Shown piece by piece: positions 1 to 11,900 of a stretch of 64,000 bases of DNA. The notes below the pieces were generated by a model. The model had not been told where the DNA came from. It saw only the letters and a list, made by a program, of their open reading frames with translations, and did not search any database. This DNA is from Timema cristinae (lineage: Eukaryota; Arthropoda; Insecta; Phasmatodea; Timematidae): positions 28,851,048 to 28,915,047 of the forward strand of contig JBCFYV010000001.1 of assembly GCA_039000515.1 (NCBI GenBank), read 5' to 3'. Every line of letters begins with the position of its first letter. Within the stretch, counting starts at the first letter, position 1. The position numbers were made by a program, and so were the translations under genes.

Positions 1-1575
1 TATAAAAGGGATCACAGGACATAGAAGTATTTTCATGGAATTTTACTTCTTTTTTTTGAGGTTAACATTAAAAATCACTATTTCTACTTTTACACATTTC
101 AATACTTAAATTTTGATAGATCGATTCTTTATTTTCAGCTTTTAAAAGATTTCATGCTAGGTCCAAACAAGGATATTTTTATATATATATATATGTAGGT
201 ACCTTTGCTACAGGCGGTCATGTTTGCAAAAACTCTATCTTCTTTATTTCATTCCTTTCTCCTTATTTGATAGTTGATTAGTCTTCTATGACAACATGTT
301 TCGATGTTATTGTTTGGTCTAAACATAAATTGATAATACATTATTCCTATATTGTTATTTGTAAAACTGAAAGCTAATGATATATTTTAGATATCAGTTT
401 GACATTACTAAGTGTGAAATGTATTGTCCATATTTATATTTGATCTTTCTTCAAATATGTAAATAATTAAATTCACAATATGAACGAAAAATTTAGATAG
501 TTATATCCTAGTTTTTTTTAACAAATATTAATTTGACTCGTATATAAATAATATCGCTTTCAGCATATAATATAATTTTTTTTTTTGAAAAATAACACCA
601 CTTTTCCCTAAAAATAGCCTCACCTTTTTCATGTCTTTTGCTCTATGAGCTATCCTTGAGTAAAATTAAATGATATTTTTTTAACATGCGTTAATAGCCC
701 TAATTGACAAGTCAGCATACAAACTGGTGTATGAGAGTTTATTTGTTAGCTTTCTGATGTTTTGTGAGCTTAAGTTATCATTTGCCACAGTTGGTTATCA
801 GTTGTTTGTATAGTAATGTAATAATCTGGTGATAAGTAGGTTTACCATCTATCCATCAAGTTGACTTATCACATCACTTCTTGTGTATGTCATTAAACAA
901 CAAATTATTAAGGTACAGTCCGGCTTAGATAGGAAGAGACTTCCTGGACATTTATAAAATTTACTAAAACAATAATTTTCATATATTTAAACATAAAGTG
1001 CCCTAGTTTGGAATGATTACATTTGCTACTTGGACCAAATTAACCTTTATGACCTCAATCAACTTGTAACAAAGCCCACAGTCATGTAAAAATAGCTAAA
1101 AAAATAGTTTTTATTCTTATATATTGTGGTTAAAAATTGAGTTTTTTGGGTGAGGTCCATTCGATTGGACATTCTCATGCTGTCCTCACAACCCATTGAT
1201 AGCCCCAAAAGGACACAACAACAAAAATTACCCGGGACAAGGGTGCAGGTATGTTCCAAGTCAACGCGGTCCCACTAAATAGCTACATCCACATGAATGT
1301 GGTTCCCAGAGCTGTAAGAAAGATCAGAAACAAGATTATTTCGCTGGGTCTTAAGGCCTGCATTTGTCTGTGTGAATTGCTCACTTGCAGTTGGACTCAA
1401 TGTGTTAAAAATTGGAAAATGTCATAAGTATCTTAATCATTGGCAGAGTTGATAACACACTATTAAAAAATATAAGTTATCAAATTCCAATATGTATTAA
1501 TCAATCATTAATTTATAAAGTTTATTATTTGCCCTGTCATATGAGTTATTGGTTCAATTAACTAAACAAATAACC
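1..1575. other. AT-rich non-coding DNA (upstream part of the FAHD2-like gene or intergenic)
   Basis: No exon, open frame with recognisable homology or complete mobile element is visible. A short TA microsatellite lies near 180-195. The stretch about 1140-1390 is less AT-rich but I recognise nothing in it. Because the FAHD2-like gene lacks its 5' exons in the window, this may be one of its introns. Confidence 0.5.
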
Positions 1576-1826
1576 CGCCTCGTGGCGTAGTTAGCTAACG
1601 TGCTAATTTCATGTTGAGATAGACTGCCAAGGACGGGGAGATCGAGGTTCGAATCTCGGTCGGGTGAAATGGGGGTCGTTTTCCTAAATGGTTTTCCATG
1701 CTCCCTCCACACAAATGCAGGTTCACTTCCTCTAAATTCAACCTTCCCAATTTCTTATCCATTAGCGTAATTAGTACCTAAGTGTATAACCCAAATGGGG
1801 AGTAAGATGTGGTGCGGTGCAAAATA
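1572..1826 (+). mobile_element. tRNA-derived SINE, family B, with 14-bp target duplication
   Basis: The copy begins with a tRNA-like head containing a B-box-like GGTTCGAATCTC near 1650. A body follows (CCCTCCACACAAATGCAGGTT), and then a 3' tail CATTAGCGTAATTAGTACC...GTATAACCC. It is flanked by a perfect 14-bp direct repeat TTAACTAAACAAAT at 1558-1571 and 1827-1840, the target duplication expected of LINE-driven retroposition. The clean duplication implies fairly recent insertion. Confidence 0.85.
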
Positions 1827-2389
1827 TTAACTAAACAAATGCCCCCTTTTTTTCACCTGACATTATTCAACTTGTATTTCATTATATATAACTCTATACC
1901 CCAAAATTACAACTTTAACTAATGGTACCCTCTTTCACCACTTTCCTTGGGTGTGGATTTTTTGGAACAGCCTCTATTTTATATTCTTGTAGCTGAAGTA
2001 CCCCAGGCAACGGTTTTCTTTACTTCAAACAGATGGAAAAAATGAAATAAAAAAATCTTAGTTTTATTTTTCAACCCAGTTTTTGGTAAAGATTTTATTT
2101 TTTTAAATTTCAGCTTCGAGATGTACATGTTTGTGCACAGGGGATACTAATTTTAAAATTTCAGACCTTTGCATGTGGTAGATATTGCGCAATGCTCTTG
2201 ACCGAAACTCATTATTGTATTAATATATATTCTAGTCATGTATCACATATGCAAGTTTTTATATTGAACAAATCCATGTTTTACAAATACCCAATTATTT
2301 ATAGCTGAAAAGTAACATAAATGTGTACTGGAATTTGACCTTCTTTCATGATCTGCATTTGGGATTTTAGCACATTTAACATCTCTTCG

Positions 2390-2655
2390 GGTGACCTGGT
2401 GGTCTAGGGGTAAGGTGTCAGACTTCTATGCTGGCGGCCGGGGTTCAATCCTCGGTCCCGGCAAAGATTTATCTGATTACCAAACCCTTCCTTCACCTCT
2501 GACAAGACATCTTGTGAATGTGAGGAATGCCAGGTCTCCACCGTGGTTCGGATTCCACGTTAAACTGTAGGTCCTTCATTTCATCTCACTATCACCCTAC
2601 CATTACACATTAGCGTAAGTGCGTATAACCCGAACGGGTAGTAAGACGCGGTGCT

Positions 2656-2696
<41 letters not shown>
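2390..2696 (+). mobile_element. tRNA-derived SINE, family A, copy 1
   Basis: The head GGTGACCTGGTGGTCTAGGG has an A-box-like element and a B-box GGTTCAATCC. It is followed by a unique body and the tail CGTATAACCCGAACGGG, and ends in a long (TAA)n run. Six copies occur in this window. The flanks share a short ACATC, a possible eroded target duplication. Confidence 0.85.
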
Positions 2697-2697
<1 letters not shown>

Positions 2698-3079
2698 ATC
2701 CTTAGAATTTATCTTTAATACATGTCTGTGAATTAAATTTACTTCAGTTAACAGGAAAGGAATAAGAAATGTGCTAGTTTTAATTCACCGGAGGATAAGA
2801 TGGAAAACTATTACGAGGAAAGATAAACCATTACGTTTGGTGGGGGCTCGATTCCAACCTCTCATTTGGGTGAGCCATTCAACTCATTACAGTTGATGTG
2901 ATGTATATTAGAAAATAGCATCAACACACACATTAGAAACGAGATGTTGTCAAACAGGTTTTCAGATCATTCATTGCAATACTCTAAAAAAACTAACAAG
3001 ATAAACCAGAAAATCTTGTTTTGGGAGAAAAAAAACCACGAGCAAAGGTTAAGCCACTTCTATAGGATTTTTACTTGAC

Positions 3080-3306
3080 ATCCATTATTGTTTCCTGCCT
3101 ATGGCCTGGGTCAGTTTTTTCTTCATATGCATTATAATCTTATGGCTAGGACAGGCACAACTTCCTATCCCCAGTTATTAATTTATCAATGTGAAAGGGT
3201 AAACCCATATTTTCATCAATTATAAATTTTCGACCATGCCGGGAATTGAACTCGGAACCCTTAGCTCAGTAGGCACACATGCTACCAATTGAGCTAAGGT
3301 GTCGGA
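3080..3306 (-). mobile_element. tRNA-derived SINE, family C (tRNA-Lys-like head), minus strand
   Basis: The reverse complement reads a head TTAGCTCAATTGGTAGCATG, then a B-box near GGGTTCCGAGTTCAATTCC, then ATGGTCGAAAATTTATAATTG. The body is AAAGGG..TTAACGGCCGGGG-like with GGACAGGCACAA on the plus strand. The same layout recurs at 16076, 34977, 38400, 44006 and 59249. This is a diverged copy without a clear target duplication. Confidence 0.7.
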
Positions 3307-3369
3307 CCATTCCATAGTTTTATATTATATATATATATTTTTTTTAAAACTGTTGTGTTTGCAAGCATT

Positions 3370-3545
3370 TGGTCCAACATTTCAGTTGGTAGAGTGTCTA
3401 TTTTGTGAACTAAAAGTACCGGGTTCATTTTCCGACATGACTTACTTTGGGGGCTTTCCTTTTCACTGTGCTGAATTTACAGCCCAGAGACTGGGTGTTT
3501 TATTTGTTCTAGATTTAAGTTAGTTTGTGAGTCGTATGCTGATAT
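3370..3545 (+). mobile_element. Diverged family C SINE
   Basis: A tRNA-like start TTTCAGTTGGTAGAGTGTCT is followed by CGGGTTCATTTTCC. The late body segment TGTTCTAGATTTAAGTTAG is also found in the copy at 40288. Heavily mutated; boundaries approximate. Confidence 0.5.
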
Positions 3546-3587
3546 AATCAGTTGATTCATACTAGAATTTAACTTACTTGGAACATA

Positions 3588-3877
3588 CTTTGGTGGCCGC
3601 GTGGTCTAGGGCGTCATTCTTGTGTTGGACTGGACTGACAATAACTGGGACATTAGGGTTTGAATCTTGGTCCTTTGTGCTAGGTGTGGTTTTTTTCACT
3701 CTACCTCCACACACATGTGGTGCATTTCCTCTAAATTCATTCCTCATCCCTAACTCATTAGTATAGTTAGTTCATATATGTGTAAAAAAATGAGTAAAAT
3801 TGAAAATAACAGTTCAAATACAGTATTTTACCAGAGGAAAGCGTATAATCTGAAAGGGTAGTAAGAGAGACTGCTAA
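3588..3877 (+). mobile_element. Diverged family B SINE plus detached 3' tail
   Basis: The head GGTGGCCGCGTGGTCTAGGG and the body CTACCTCCACACACATGTGG follow the family B layout. The tail is degraded near 3780. A separate tail fragment GCGTATAATCTGAAAGGGTA lies at 3840-3862. No target duplication seen. Confidence 0.6.
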
Positions 3878-4470
3878 AAGACCACTCTAGGCCTATGAAT
3901 GCTATTGTCTCGTGTGAAGTGTGTGCAGTCCCACCCCTTCCCCCTCTGGTGAAAGTTTCTAAAATAGCCTCTGTAGTAATGAGCATGATACTTAGAGGTT
4001 GTACTCCCCACACCCTTCAACTCCCAAGTCATAAGTAAGAGTGTTGTTCTAGAAGTTTTCTAGAAGTTTAGTAACATATAAAGTACATTAGGTTGACTGA
4101 ACACATTTTTACACACATATTGTTATTTATGCTATGCGCTCTGTACAGTAAGCTACATATAATATTTATTCTTAATTATCATACAAACAATACTGCATAG
4201 TGCAGCAAATAGATTTTTTTAGGAAAAAAAAATAAAATAAATCCATAGTATTTGGTTTAATATATCATGGATTAAACAGTTTTCAAGCAGTGTGTTTTAA
4301 ATTATTTTTCAAAATAACGAAGTTTTCTTTGTTATCGGAAAGTGTCTGCTATTAAGAGCTTTGTATTTACTGTGGATTAATGTGCAAACTAAAAAACGGG
4401 CAGAGCAGAAACATGGTCATGTGACAAACTCTTAAACAATTTCAAAATTTCAACCCACTCTGCATTGTTT

Positions 4471-4748
4471 GGGTGACCTGGTGGTCTAGGGGTAAGGTTT
4501 CGGACTTCTGTGCTGGGGTCCGGGGTTCAATCCTCGGTCCCGGCACAGATTTATCTGATTACCAAACCCTTCCTTCACCTCTGACAAGACATCTTGTGAA
4601 TGTGGGGAATGCCAGGCCACCACCGTGGTTCGGATCCCACGTTAAACTGTAGGTCCTTCATTTAATCTCACAATCACCCTACCATTACACATTAGCGTAA
4701 GTGCGTATAACCCGAATGGGTAGTAAGACGCCGTGCTAATAATAATAA
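4471..4748 (+). mobile_element. tRNA-derived SINE, family A, copy 2, with 10-bp target duplication
   Basis: Full-length copy from GGGTGACCTGGTGGTCTAGG to a short (AAT)n end. It is flanked by a perfect TGCATTGTTT direct repeat at 4461-4470 and 4749-4758. The intact duplication marks a recent insertion. Confidence 0.92.
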
Positions 4749-5104
4749 TGCATTGTTTGCTCGATGGGAATTGAAATAATTTCAGATCTCTTGGCTCAGT
4801 GTTAATATGCTTGGGAGACCAAATTAGTGCATGCATACATATTAGCATAAAAAAACACACACACACACACACGACAAGAAACTGTGAATTTATTCACCAC
4901 TCAAGCATATTCTGACATAAGAAAATAGGTACATATTCCATAAAGCAAACTCAACTTTATTTATTCTTATTCCTATTCATAGTTCAAATCACTTAGCAAA
5001 TCCTTACCCTGTTCATATTCTCGTTCATGGAATATCCTAACCAACAATTAAATAACTTAGAATGTAGTATGACTGAAATAAAGTGCATTGAGCAAAAAAA
5101 ATTG

Positions 5105-5320
5105 GTAATAAATAAAATAATAGAATATTAGGAAAATGGTAGAGCACAAATAAAAGTAAAAACACTAACACACATTTACACACACATCAATATTTTATAT
5201 GTTATGTATGTATGTTAATATAGCATCGAAATATTGATGTGTGTGTAAATGTGTGTTAGTGTTTTTACGTTTATTTGTGCTCTACCATTTTCCTAATATT
5301 CTATCATTTTATTTATTAAC
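5105..5320. repeat. Long, nearly perfect inverted repeat (foldback)
   Basis: The left arm at about 5105-5195 and the right arm at about 5229-5320 are near-perfect reverse complements (about 91 bp each) around a spacer of about 33 bp. The arms carry AACACTAACACACATTTACA and its complement. The very low divergence between arms points to a young foldback MITE or a recent inverted duplication. It lies just upstream of the first visible FAHD2-like exon. Confidence 0.85.
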
Positions 5321-5626
5321 AATAAGTTAGAATGGAAAAGTTTCAAGGTAAATAATTTGCGTGTGAGAGCTCATTTGTGAGATTAAGGAATGTGAGACCA
5401 ACTTTCTGTGCGTATGTGCTAGCATAATTTGGACCAAGTTCAATCAATATAACTACTCTCACATTAGAATTGACAATATTTTTATTGTGTCTTGTTTTAA
5501 GCCATTACTTGTGCATCATTTGTTTGGTCATCCCTAGCTAAATGAGGATTAATTTTTCTTCTTCTAAATATCTGCGCTTAACTCTCTTACAGACCAGTAG
5601 ATTTAATAAAAATTATCTTTTCACAG

Positions 5627-5957
5627 GCTCTTGATTGGGAGGTGGAGCTTGCGATTGTGATCGGTAAAACTGCCAAGGATGTAAAGCCGAATGAAGCCAT
5701 AGACCACATATTTGGTTTCACTGTGGCACAAGATATCACGGCGCGTGACTGGCAGAAAAGCCGGAATGGTGGCCAGTGGTTGCTAGGGAAGAGCATGGAT
5801 ACCTTCTGCCCCTGGGACCAGCCGTGGTCATTAAGGAAGCTGTTGGGGACATCAACAACCTTGGTATTCGGAGTAAAATCAATGGAGTGTTAAAGCAAGA
5901 GGGCAGAACTTCGGAACTCATACACAAGATTGATTTTATTGTGTCTTTCTTGTCTCA
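5627..5957 (+). CDS. FAHD2: FAHD2-like exon (internal, contains frameshift)
   Basis: Acceptor TTTTCACAG ends at 5626 and donor GTAAGT begins at 5958. The first frame is homologous to about 5812; the rest is homologous in the +2 frame. Its 331 bases would be 332 with one C restored, which gives the phase 2 end needed by the next exon. Confidence 0.9.
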
Positions 5958-8900
5958 GTAAGTATGTCAGAATTGGGTGTAATTTGATTCTAGTAATGAT
6001 ACCGTAGGTTAAGGCTAGCAAAGATTATTTTCTCGGCATGCGACATTCACTTTTCCCAAGGCCTCCCTTCTTCCCCCAATCTTTCTATGTTATGAAATTG
6101 TAGAGCAATATAGCAGCTTACATGATTATCAATAATTCAATGTGACTCTGTGAATAATTTATTATAACAATTCACAAGTGTTACTTAAATACTTTCAGTT
6201 AGTCTTCTGCAGATAGCCCTGACATATAGTAAGATTAGCTCATCTAAAGAAACCCATTAATTTGTGTTCTTTCTATTATTTTTCACAATAATACTAATGA
6301 TCTAGTCAAATATCCCATTTTACCATTCAAAATTTCCTAAGTATGTGAAAGACTATATCTGAAAAGTATCAACATATAAAGGGACAATTCCATTGAGGAA
6401 ACACAAGGTGACATGTAGCATGTTCTTAATGTGTGGCTTAAAACCATGCCACTTGATGTTGCAACTGAAACTTATTCTATTGAAGCAACATCATTAGTGT
6501 CTTTAAAAAACGGTTGTGACGGCCCGATATTTGGTAAAAAAACCTTAACGTAATAGAAGAAGAAGAAGAAGATGAAAAAGAATAAAGCAAGGTGGTGGAG
6601 AATTATTTGATGACGGGCTAGAATTTCGAAATTAATTTTTCATTAAATCGGTTGCTGATAATGAAACAGCTTTATTTAAAAATTTTCACTTCAACAACAT
6701 TAGTCATATTGACTTGGGTACTGCTTGAGCCTATTAATTTTTAATTTGTTGTCTTCATAAACAGTACTTTTATTGCTCCACATTTCTGGTGAATTATGGT
6801 AATCCGTTACAAGTTGTACAGATCTACTGATTGTCGAATAGCCGGCGACTTTGATCAACAAGTTGAATCTTTTTGAAAGATGATGTCTGTGACCGGCAAC
6901 ACTTAAACACTGTATCATGTGTCAATGACACATGTTATGTGTTTCTTCGGTTGAAATATTCCATGTATGCTGCACGCCACATGTTGCCTCAATGGAATCG
7001 CTCTTTTAGGCATGATTTCTCAGAGTTTTGCTATACCTGCTACAGGTCAATGTTTCAGTCAGTGCTGGAAATACATAGATACTTCTAATGAAAGTAGATA
7101 AGCAATTTTAAAATATTGGATTCAAACGTGGTTAAAACTAGTTTGCTAGTGTTTAAGGAAAATTTAAGTTTGTCCCTGGCATAAAACTGAGCAGAAGGGA
7201 GTGCGAGTAATTTTACAATTTTTTTTGGGCCAAAATAGATAAAATATTTCTCCAGTAGCAAGATAGAGTTTAGTTTTCTGCACATGCTAATATCAACAGA
7301 TCTTGAATATTTATCAAAGGTGTCCTGGAATTTTGTCAAAACTTTTTCTCTCTATTTAAAAAGTTTGTTGATATTAGCATATGCAGAAAACTAAACTCTC
7401 TGTTACTACTGGAGAAATATTTGATTTATTTTGTAAAAAAAAAAATGAATGCTATAAAAACTGTGAAACTGTAAGCTATATTCTCATCATTTGATAATCT
7501 CGACAAAACGTTACTAACCTGTTGTATATTTGCTTATCTATCTTTTATTTTACAATATTTTTAAAGTTGGTTTTAAAATTAAAACTAGTTCCTAGATAAG
7601 ACATATGATTGAGTTAGTTTTTGTTTTTGTTAAGTATGCCAATAATTTCCCTCTTTAAAAAATGATATGCAAACACTCTTTCAGCTATTTCCCTATATGT
7701 ATTTGTTAATGTGTAGATTTTGTAAATGGGTTATTGTCTACAAACTGGGTATTTTGAGTGTAAAAAATGGAGAAATTCAAATGTGAAAAAAAACAAAAAA
7801 AAATTGCATTTCTATAATTAAGTTCTAAACATTACTAAAATGATGGCATTTAAAGGAACACTTTTAATCTTTATTATGTTAGTATTTATTTTCAAATATT
7901 AAAATATATGTTAATAGGGGTAATATAATTTCAACCAATGTTGCTAACCTTCAATTTTAACTTAAAATATGTTTCATAAAAACATTTTGCAAACATTAAA
8001 CATTAAATCATTAATTATAAAGAAAGTGAAATTAAAAAACATTTAGAAACATCATCTTCATTGCGTTTGAAGAGCTGAATTCCTTTTTGGTCACTAACTC
8101 TAAAGTGCATTACTTTGATGTCACCATCTTCCTATATTTGGTTCTGGCAAACTGCAACATACCTATATTTACGATTTTGTTTAGAAAATTTGTTTCCAGT
8201 TAATTGAATGAGTACAAATGTTCCACTTTTTAAATTTTCTACACTTAAAGGGAGCCTATTTTCTGAAACATTGTTTTCATTGCCTTCATCATCTTCACTA
8301 CTCGAGTAAACATCTTCATAACATAACTCTTTGTAATGTTTTGGCTGATGACCGACAGCAAGTTCATCTTCCGCAAAAAATGATATTTTAGATTCATATC
8401 TTAATGTGTAAATTTCATGTGTGCACTTTTGACACTTAAAACAACTAAGTTTTTGTAAGCTCAGAATACCAGCTTTTGCATCCCCAACTACTTGATGTAC
8501 TTGCATGGTACCATAAAAAAGTTTCAAAATTTTTTGTTCCAACTGTAATGATACATTTTCAATTTGGTCGTTGGCTATTGCAATAATATCTATTCCAAGA
8601 ACATTTTCAGTTAGAGTTGTTATTAAAGTTTCAAATGCTAGATCATTATCTTCCGCCACAAACCTGTCTGCTGTCCTTATACATACCACCCCAACACCAT
8701 CGGGAGCACCTTTCCCATGGCCAGCTTCCAAATAATTCCAAGTAAATTTATTTAATTTGGGGTAGAATTTATCAAGTTTTGTTGCCAAAACATAAAACAC
8801 GGTCTTGTTGCGATATTATGTGGCTGGACTATTACCTAAAAAGTGAAGTGTGTCAACCTCATAATTTTCAATGAAGTTCAAAACTGGTTGGAGGTGAACC

Positions 8901-11900
8901 CAGGTAGCTCGTACATTGTGCTGTAGTTATTCTGATAGCGTACTAAAGAATTTAGTCGTCAACTCTCCATTAGCTTCTCTCGAGTAAATAACAACAGTAT
9001 ACAGTGATATCTGTTGTCGTGATCCACCAAAGGGCAAGCTTTGAGTTTCCTCAGCATATTTTAAAGAGTAGTTTTCACTGAAGTCCACTAGAGCTTCATT
9101 TTCTGCAAGTTTTGTTTTCAATGTTACTATCTCATTATATTGATGTAGTACTCTCCCTTCATGTTTTAAGAAACATTTTATATGCTTCTCAAATTCTTGC
9201 ACCATATCATAGATTGTGGTATCGCTCAAACCTTTAGTAATTTTTACAACAATTTTTTCTTTCAGGATTTTTGTGTCAAAGAAACTTTGTTTCTTTGGCA
9301 TGCATTTGAAATATTGTCCAGCTGAATTAGCAATAAAGTCACTATATGAAGATTTATGACCCATGCAAATGTCACATTGATGTAAAAGACATTTTTTCAG
9401 TTTGTCGGCACAACAGAATTCTTCCATAATACCAGCAGTTGTATTTTCCCCTAAAACGCCTACTTTGAACAATCCTTGATCAATAGTTCCATGTTTACAT
9501 GTGTGATACACTTACAAGTATCTCAATCACTCACTCTCATTGGTTTCACCTAAAATGGACGGTGTCTGCAGAAAAATTCATAACTAACCAATTTATCTGG
9601 ATAGTACCTGAACACTTCTTATGAAGGTTTCTCAATGTATAATTCAGATACTGTTTTTGTTTTGTCACTTTTTTGTGTGTGATGAAGTCTTTCTTTCCAG
9701 GACAAATTCGACTGTTGCTGTCCAATTATAAATTTTTTTCTATCTCATCCTTTCTTATGTTCATTAATTGGAAATATTTTTTCATCTTTCTCTCATAATT
9801 CAAATCAAAAGGTTTGCTTCCAATTGTTGATAGTGCCCTGTGATAACATTTGAACACTGCCTGTAAAGACGATACTTCTTAATTACTTTCCCTGCAATAA
9901 TCTTTTTAAATAATTGCATTTCTTTGTCTGAATCTACCTTCTTGTAGTTTTCATTAAGTTGATCTTTGATAGCTTCAGCAAACAAAAGTGTCTTAACAAC
10001 TTGAGGACTTGGCCTTACCTCTTTTAGTTAGCATTTGTTTAACACTGGTGCTGGGAGTAATTGGGCAGTGACTTTTATTTTTCTGTAAACATTCACATCT
10101 TTTCTTAGTTTGTTTATCAACTCATCCTTTTTATTAAACTCTCTAATGCGTCTTTTCATAGCTCTTTTTTTTCCCAGATTTTGTTCTTTTGGTTGTTGAA
10201 GCACCTATTTCAGAAACAAAGTCTGGATGATCTGTATCTTGCAGGTTAGTCTTTTGATTCTCTTTTGTTTTGAGGTTAGTTCTGTAATTTTTAGAATTAA
10301 TCCTCCATTGTTTCTGTTTCTTCCTTTGTTCACATGGGGGTTTGATCTTTGATGATAGGTTTTACGATTTTCTTCTATTTCTTCAAATATTTCAGCCGTT
10401 GTTAATAACATTTATACTTTATATTACAATAAATAAGTCATTTTAAACTCACCAGGGGAATGATGCTTTCAATAGTGACAGAGCAACATTTAAGAGGAAC
10501 AATGAACACAGAAAAGAATATGCACATACAAAGAGAAGTATTAGAATAGAAATGTCAACTGCACAACTTCTTTTAATTATTTATTTCAACAATAATGCAG
10601 CTACCTCTACCTCTTAACTGGGAAATTAACTAATGATCTACCATAGAAATCACAGATTAAAACTGGAGACAAGAGATAAAGCTCAAATTAAGATGTCTAA
10701 AGTTAAAAAAAAATGGTTTATTTATTTGAGTATTTAATTGATTTGTTACTGAATCTCTAGTTAGGACAATACAGGGGAAGATGTTTTACATATACATATA
10801 TATTTTTATTTAAATGTAGAACTAGTAGAAAGAAATTAATGTTAGAATTAAATCACTATTACAATAACTTAATAAACTTTCAAGTATAAGACATCTACAT
10901 AGGAATTATATATAATAAAAGTGTAGGGACATTAAAATCCCCAGTTTGTAGACAATCACCCAAATATTGTACATCTTTTTTTTAGTTGTGTAAGCCTGCT
11001 GCCAGGCGATGTAATATTGACCGGCACACCATCAGGGGTTGGTGTTTTTAGAAAGCCACAGGAGTTCCTCAAGGTAAATATCTATTAAAGTCCTTACAAT
11101 TAAGTGATATAGATGCATTCCTTCTTCAAAATTCACTTTACAGCTAATTACACTTTAATAATCATTCCCTGTACAAAGGTGTATAACCTGAACAGGTAGT
11201 AAAATTTGGTGCTAAAAATTATCTTAGTTGTGTTTAGGACAGTCAAAATATTGGCTAACCAGTCATAACTAAAAATATTTACACACAATTTTTCCTTTAA
11301 AAACATCCACAGAACTGTGCATACGATTACTCAAGTGTGACCCTTATCCAAAATACACTTTCACCTAAATAAAATCAATTTTTCTCTTAGATATGTCACA
11401 ATAGCTTTTTTATTCTTGATTCTGGTTTTTAAATTTTGACCTCCAGTTTTCAATGCAATTTTTTTTTACATTAATGATTAGTCTTTTTTCATGCGCCAGT
11501 ACTCACATTAAAAATGTAATATAAAAGGTACTGCATTTGAATAAAATTTATATACAAAAAAAGCTGCCTTGATTGATTTGTGCAAGATAAATTAAAAAAT
11601 ATGTACAATTTTACAGCACTTTGACAAAACGGCAAAAAATCTAAGAAGTATAGTTAAAAAAACAACCCTAATATTGTATTTTGCGTTTCCTTTTCAATGC
11701 CAGAAATTTAACCAACTGGGGCTTGAAGAAACTATGGGAGAATGGAATTAAAGCCATTAGGTTAGCTGATGACTTGATGGTATGGGTGGAAAAGGAAGAG
11801 GAAGTGAAAGAGTGTGGAATGAAATTTAGTCAACAAGGTGTAGGTAATGACAAGGAAGTGGATAAGGCTTAGTACCGCTTTAAAGCTGGATTAAGTTGAG

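Noticed and set aside
2398..2470. Functional tRNA genes suggested by A- and B-box motifs in the SINE heads
   Set aside because: Each is followed by a conserved SINE body and (TAA)n or shared tail, and the stems are imperfect. They are tRNA-derived repeats.
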